Shown: one piece after another, positions 5,205 to 5,702 of the stretch
Layout: every line of letters begins with the position of its first letter
Position numbering within the stretch: the first letter of the stretch is position 1
NCBI GenBank assembly: GCA_017628675.1
Contig: JAGBYS010000224.1
Span: 1 to 5,702 of the forward strand
DNA from: Tidjanibacter sp.
GTDB taxonomy: Bacteria > Bacteroidota > Bacteroidia > Bacteroidales > Rikenellaceae
DNA length: 5,702 nucleotides
Reading direction: 5' to 3'
The notes under the pieces: model-generated
The model's input: the letters and a program-made list of their open reading frames with translations, nothing else
Database searches by the model: none
What the model was told of the DNA's origin: nothing
Program-made: the position numbers and the translations under genes

Positions 5205-5702
5205 ATGGATATAAGTATTGTCATACCACTCCTCAACGAGGAGGAGTCGCTCACGGAGCTCTATCGGTGGATTGAGCGTGTGATGGGCGAGAATTCGCTC
5301 TCCTACGAGGTTATCTTCATTGATGACGGCAGCACCGACTCGTCGTGGAGCATCATAGAGAATCTCTCCCAGAGGGACGAGAGGGTGAGGGCTGTGCGTT
5401 TCCGCACCAACTATGGCAAGAGTGCCGCCCTCTACTGTGGTTTCGAGAGGGCCGAGGGCGATGTGGTCATCACTATGGATGCCGACCTTCAGGACTCGCC
5501 CGACGAGATACCTGCGCTCTATAGGATGATTACCGAGGAGGGCTACGATATGGTGTCGGGCTGGAAGCGCCGCCGCCACGACCCCAAGGCTAAAACCCTG
5601 CCCAGCAAACTCTTCAATGCAACCTGCCGTGCGGCCTCGGGCATCAAACTCCACGACTTCAACTGTGGTCTGAAGGCCTATCGCAAGAAGGTCGTCAAGA
5701 GC
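5205..5702 (+). CDS. Family 2 glycosyltransferase, DPM1/GtrB-like, 3' end outside window
   Basis: 166 codons are visible from the ATG at 5205 to the right edge with no stop. The protein starts MDISIVIPLLNEEESL, the typical GT-A nucleotide-sugar entry. It has FIDDGSTDSSW (38-48), the RTNYGKSAALYCGF segment (67-80), MDADLQDSPDEIP (91-103) with the metal-binding Asp-x-Asp type motif at 92-94, VSGWKRRRHDPK (117-128) and HDFNCGLKAYRK (150-161). These are characteristic of polyprenyl-phosphate sugar transferases such as dolichol-phosphate mannose synthase and GtrB. Donor sugar and acceptor cannot be read from the sequence. Whether C-terminal membrane helices are present is unknown, because that end is missing. 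CGGAG lies four bases before the ATG. The partner DUF4199 membrane protein is 11 bases upstream. Confidence 0.92.
   Translation, partial: MDISIVIPLLNEEESLTELYRWIERVMGENSLSYEVIFIDDGSTDSSWSIIENLSQRDERVRAVRFRTNYGKSAALYCGFERAEGDVVITMDADLQDSPDEIPALYRMITEEGYDMVSGWKRRRHDPKAKTLPSKLFNATCRAASGIKLHDFNCGLKAYRKKVVKS

Noticed and set aside
5103..5654. Minus-strand frame of 183 codons opposite the glycosyltransferase
   Set aside because: It is an antisense shadow. The plus strand has clear DDGSTD and DADLQD motifs.

Overview
The window reads as part of a Bacteroidota chromosome, most likely Bacteroidales and possibly Alistipes-like. This rests on three things seen in the sequence: promoters of the TAnnTTTG type, a DAHP synthase with a C-terminal chorismate mutase domain, and a DUF4199 membrane protein placed just before a family 2 glycosyltransferase. 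Coding sequence is G+C-rich, which fits Alistipes better than Bacteroides. The genus is an inference and was not tested by any search.

Left half, minus strand (3720 down to 1): a compact operon read as mltG, then DAHP synthase-chorismate mutase, then an AroD-AroA fusion. Gaps are only 14 and 13 bases. MltG is the membrane-anchored endolytic murein transglycosylase. The two aromatic genes carry four catalytic domains: DAHP synthase (shikimate pathway step 1), 3-dehydroquinate dehydratase (step 3), EPSP synthase (step 6) and chorismate mutase (first step towards Phe/Tyr). The AroD-AroA gene runs off the left edge, so its C-terminus is not visible.

Centre (3721-3978): a divergent 258-base intergenic region. 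It holds overlapping promoters for mltG (minus) and for a small bacterial SRP RNA (ffs, plus, 3774-3869). The RNA is followed by a U-tract, a 15-bp perfect palindrome and an array of A/T-rich heptamers.

Right half, plus strand: a YciO/Sua5-type protein (3979-4587), a second degenerate heptamer array that overlaps its stop codon, a DUF4199 four-helix membrane protein (4645-5193), and the start of a DPM1/GtrB-like glycosyltransferase (5205 to the right edge).

The most notable items are the AroD-AroA fusion, an alanine in the EPSP synthase loop at the position equivalent to E. coli Gly96 (a glyphosate-insensitivity position), the overlapping ffs/mltG promoters, and the 7-base-period arrays on both sides of yciO. 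I saw no insertion sequence, tRNA, CRISPR array or defence system.
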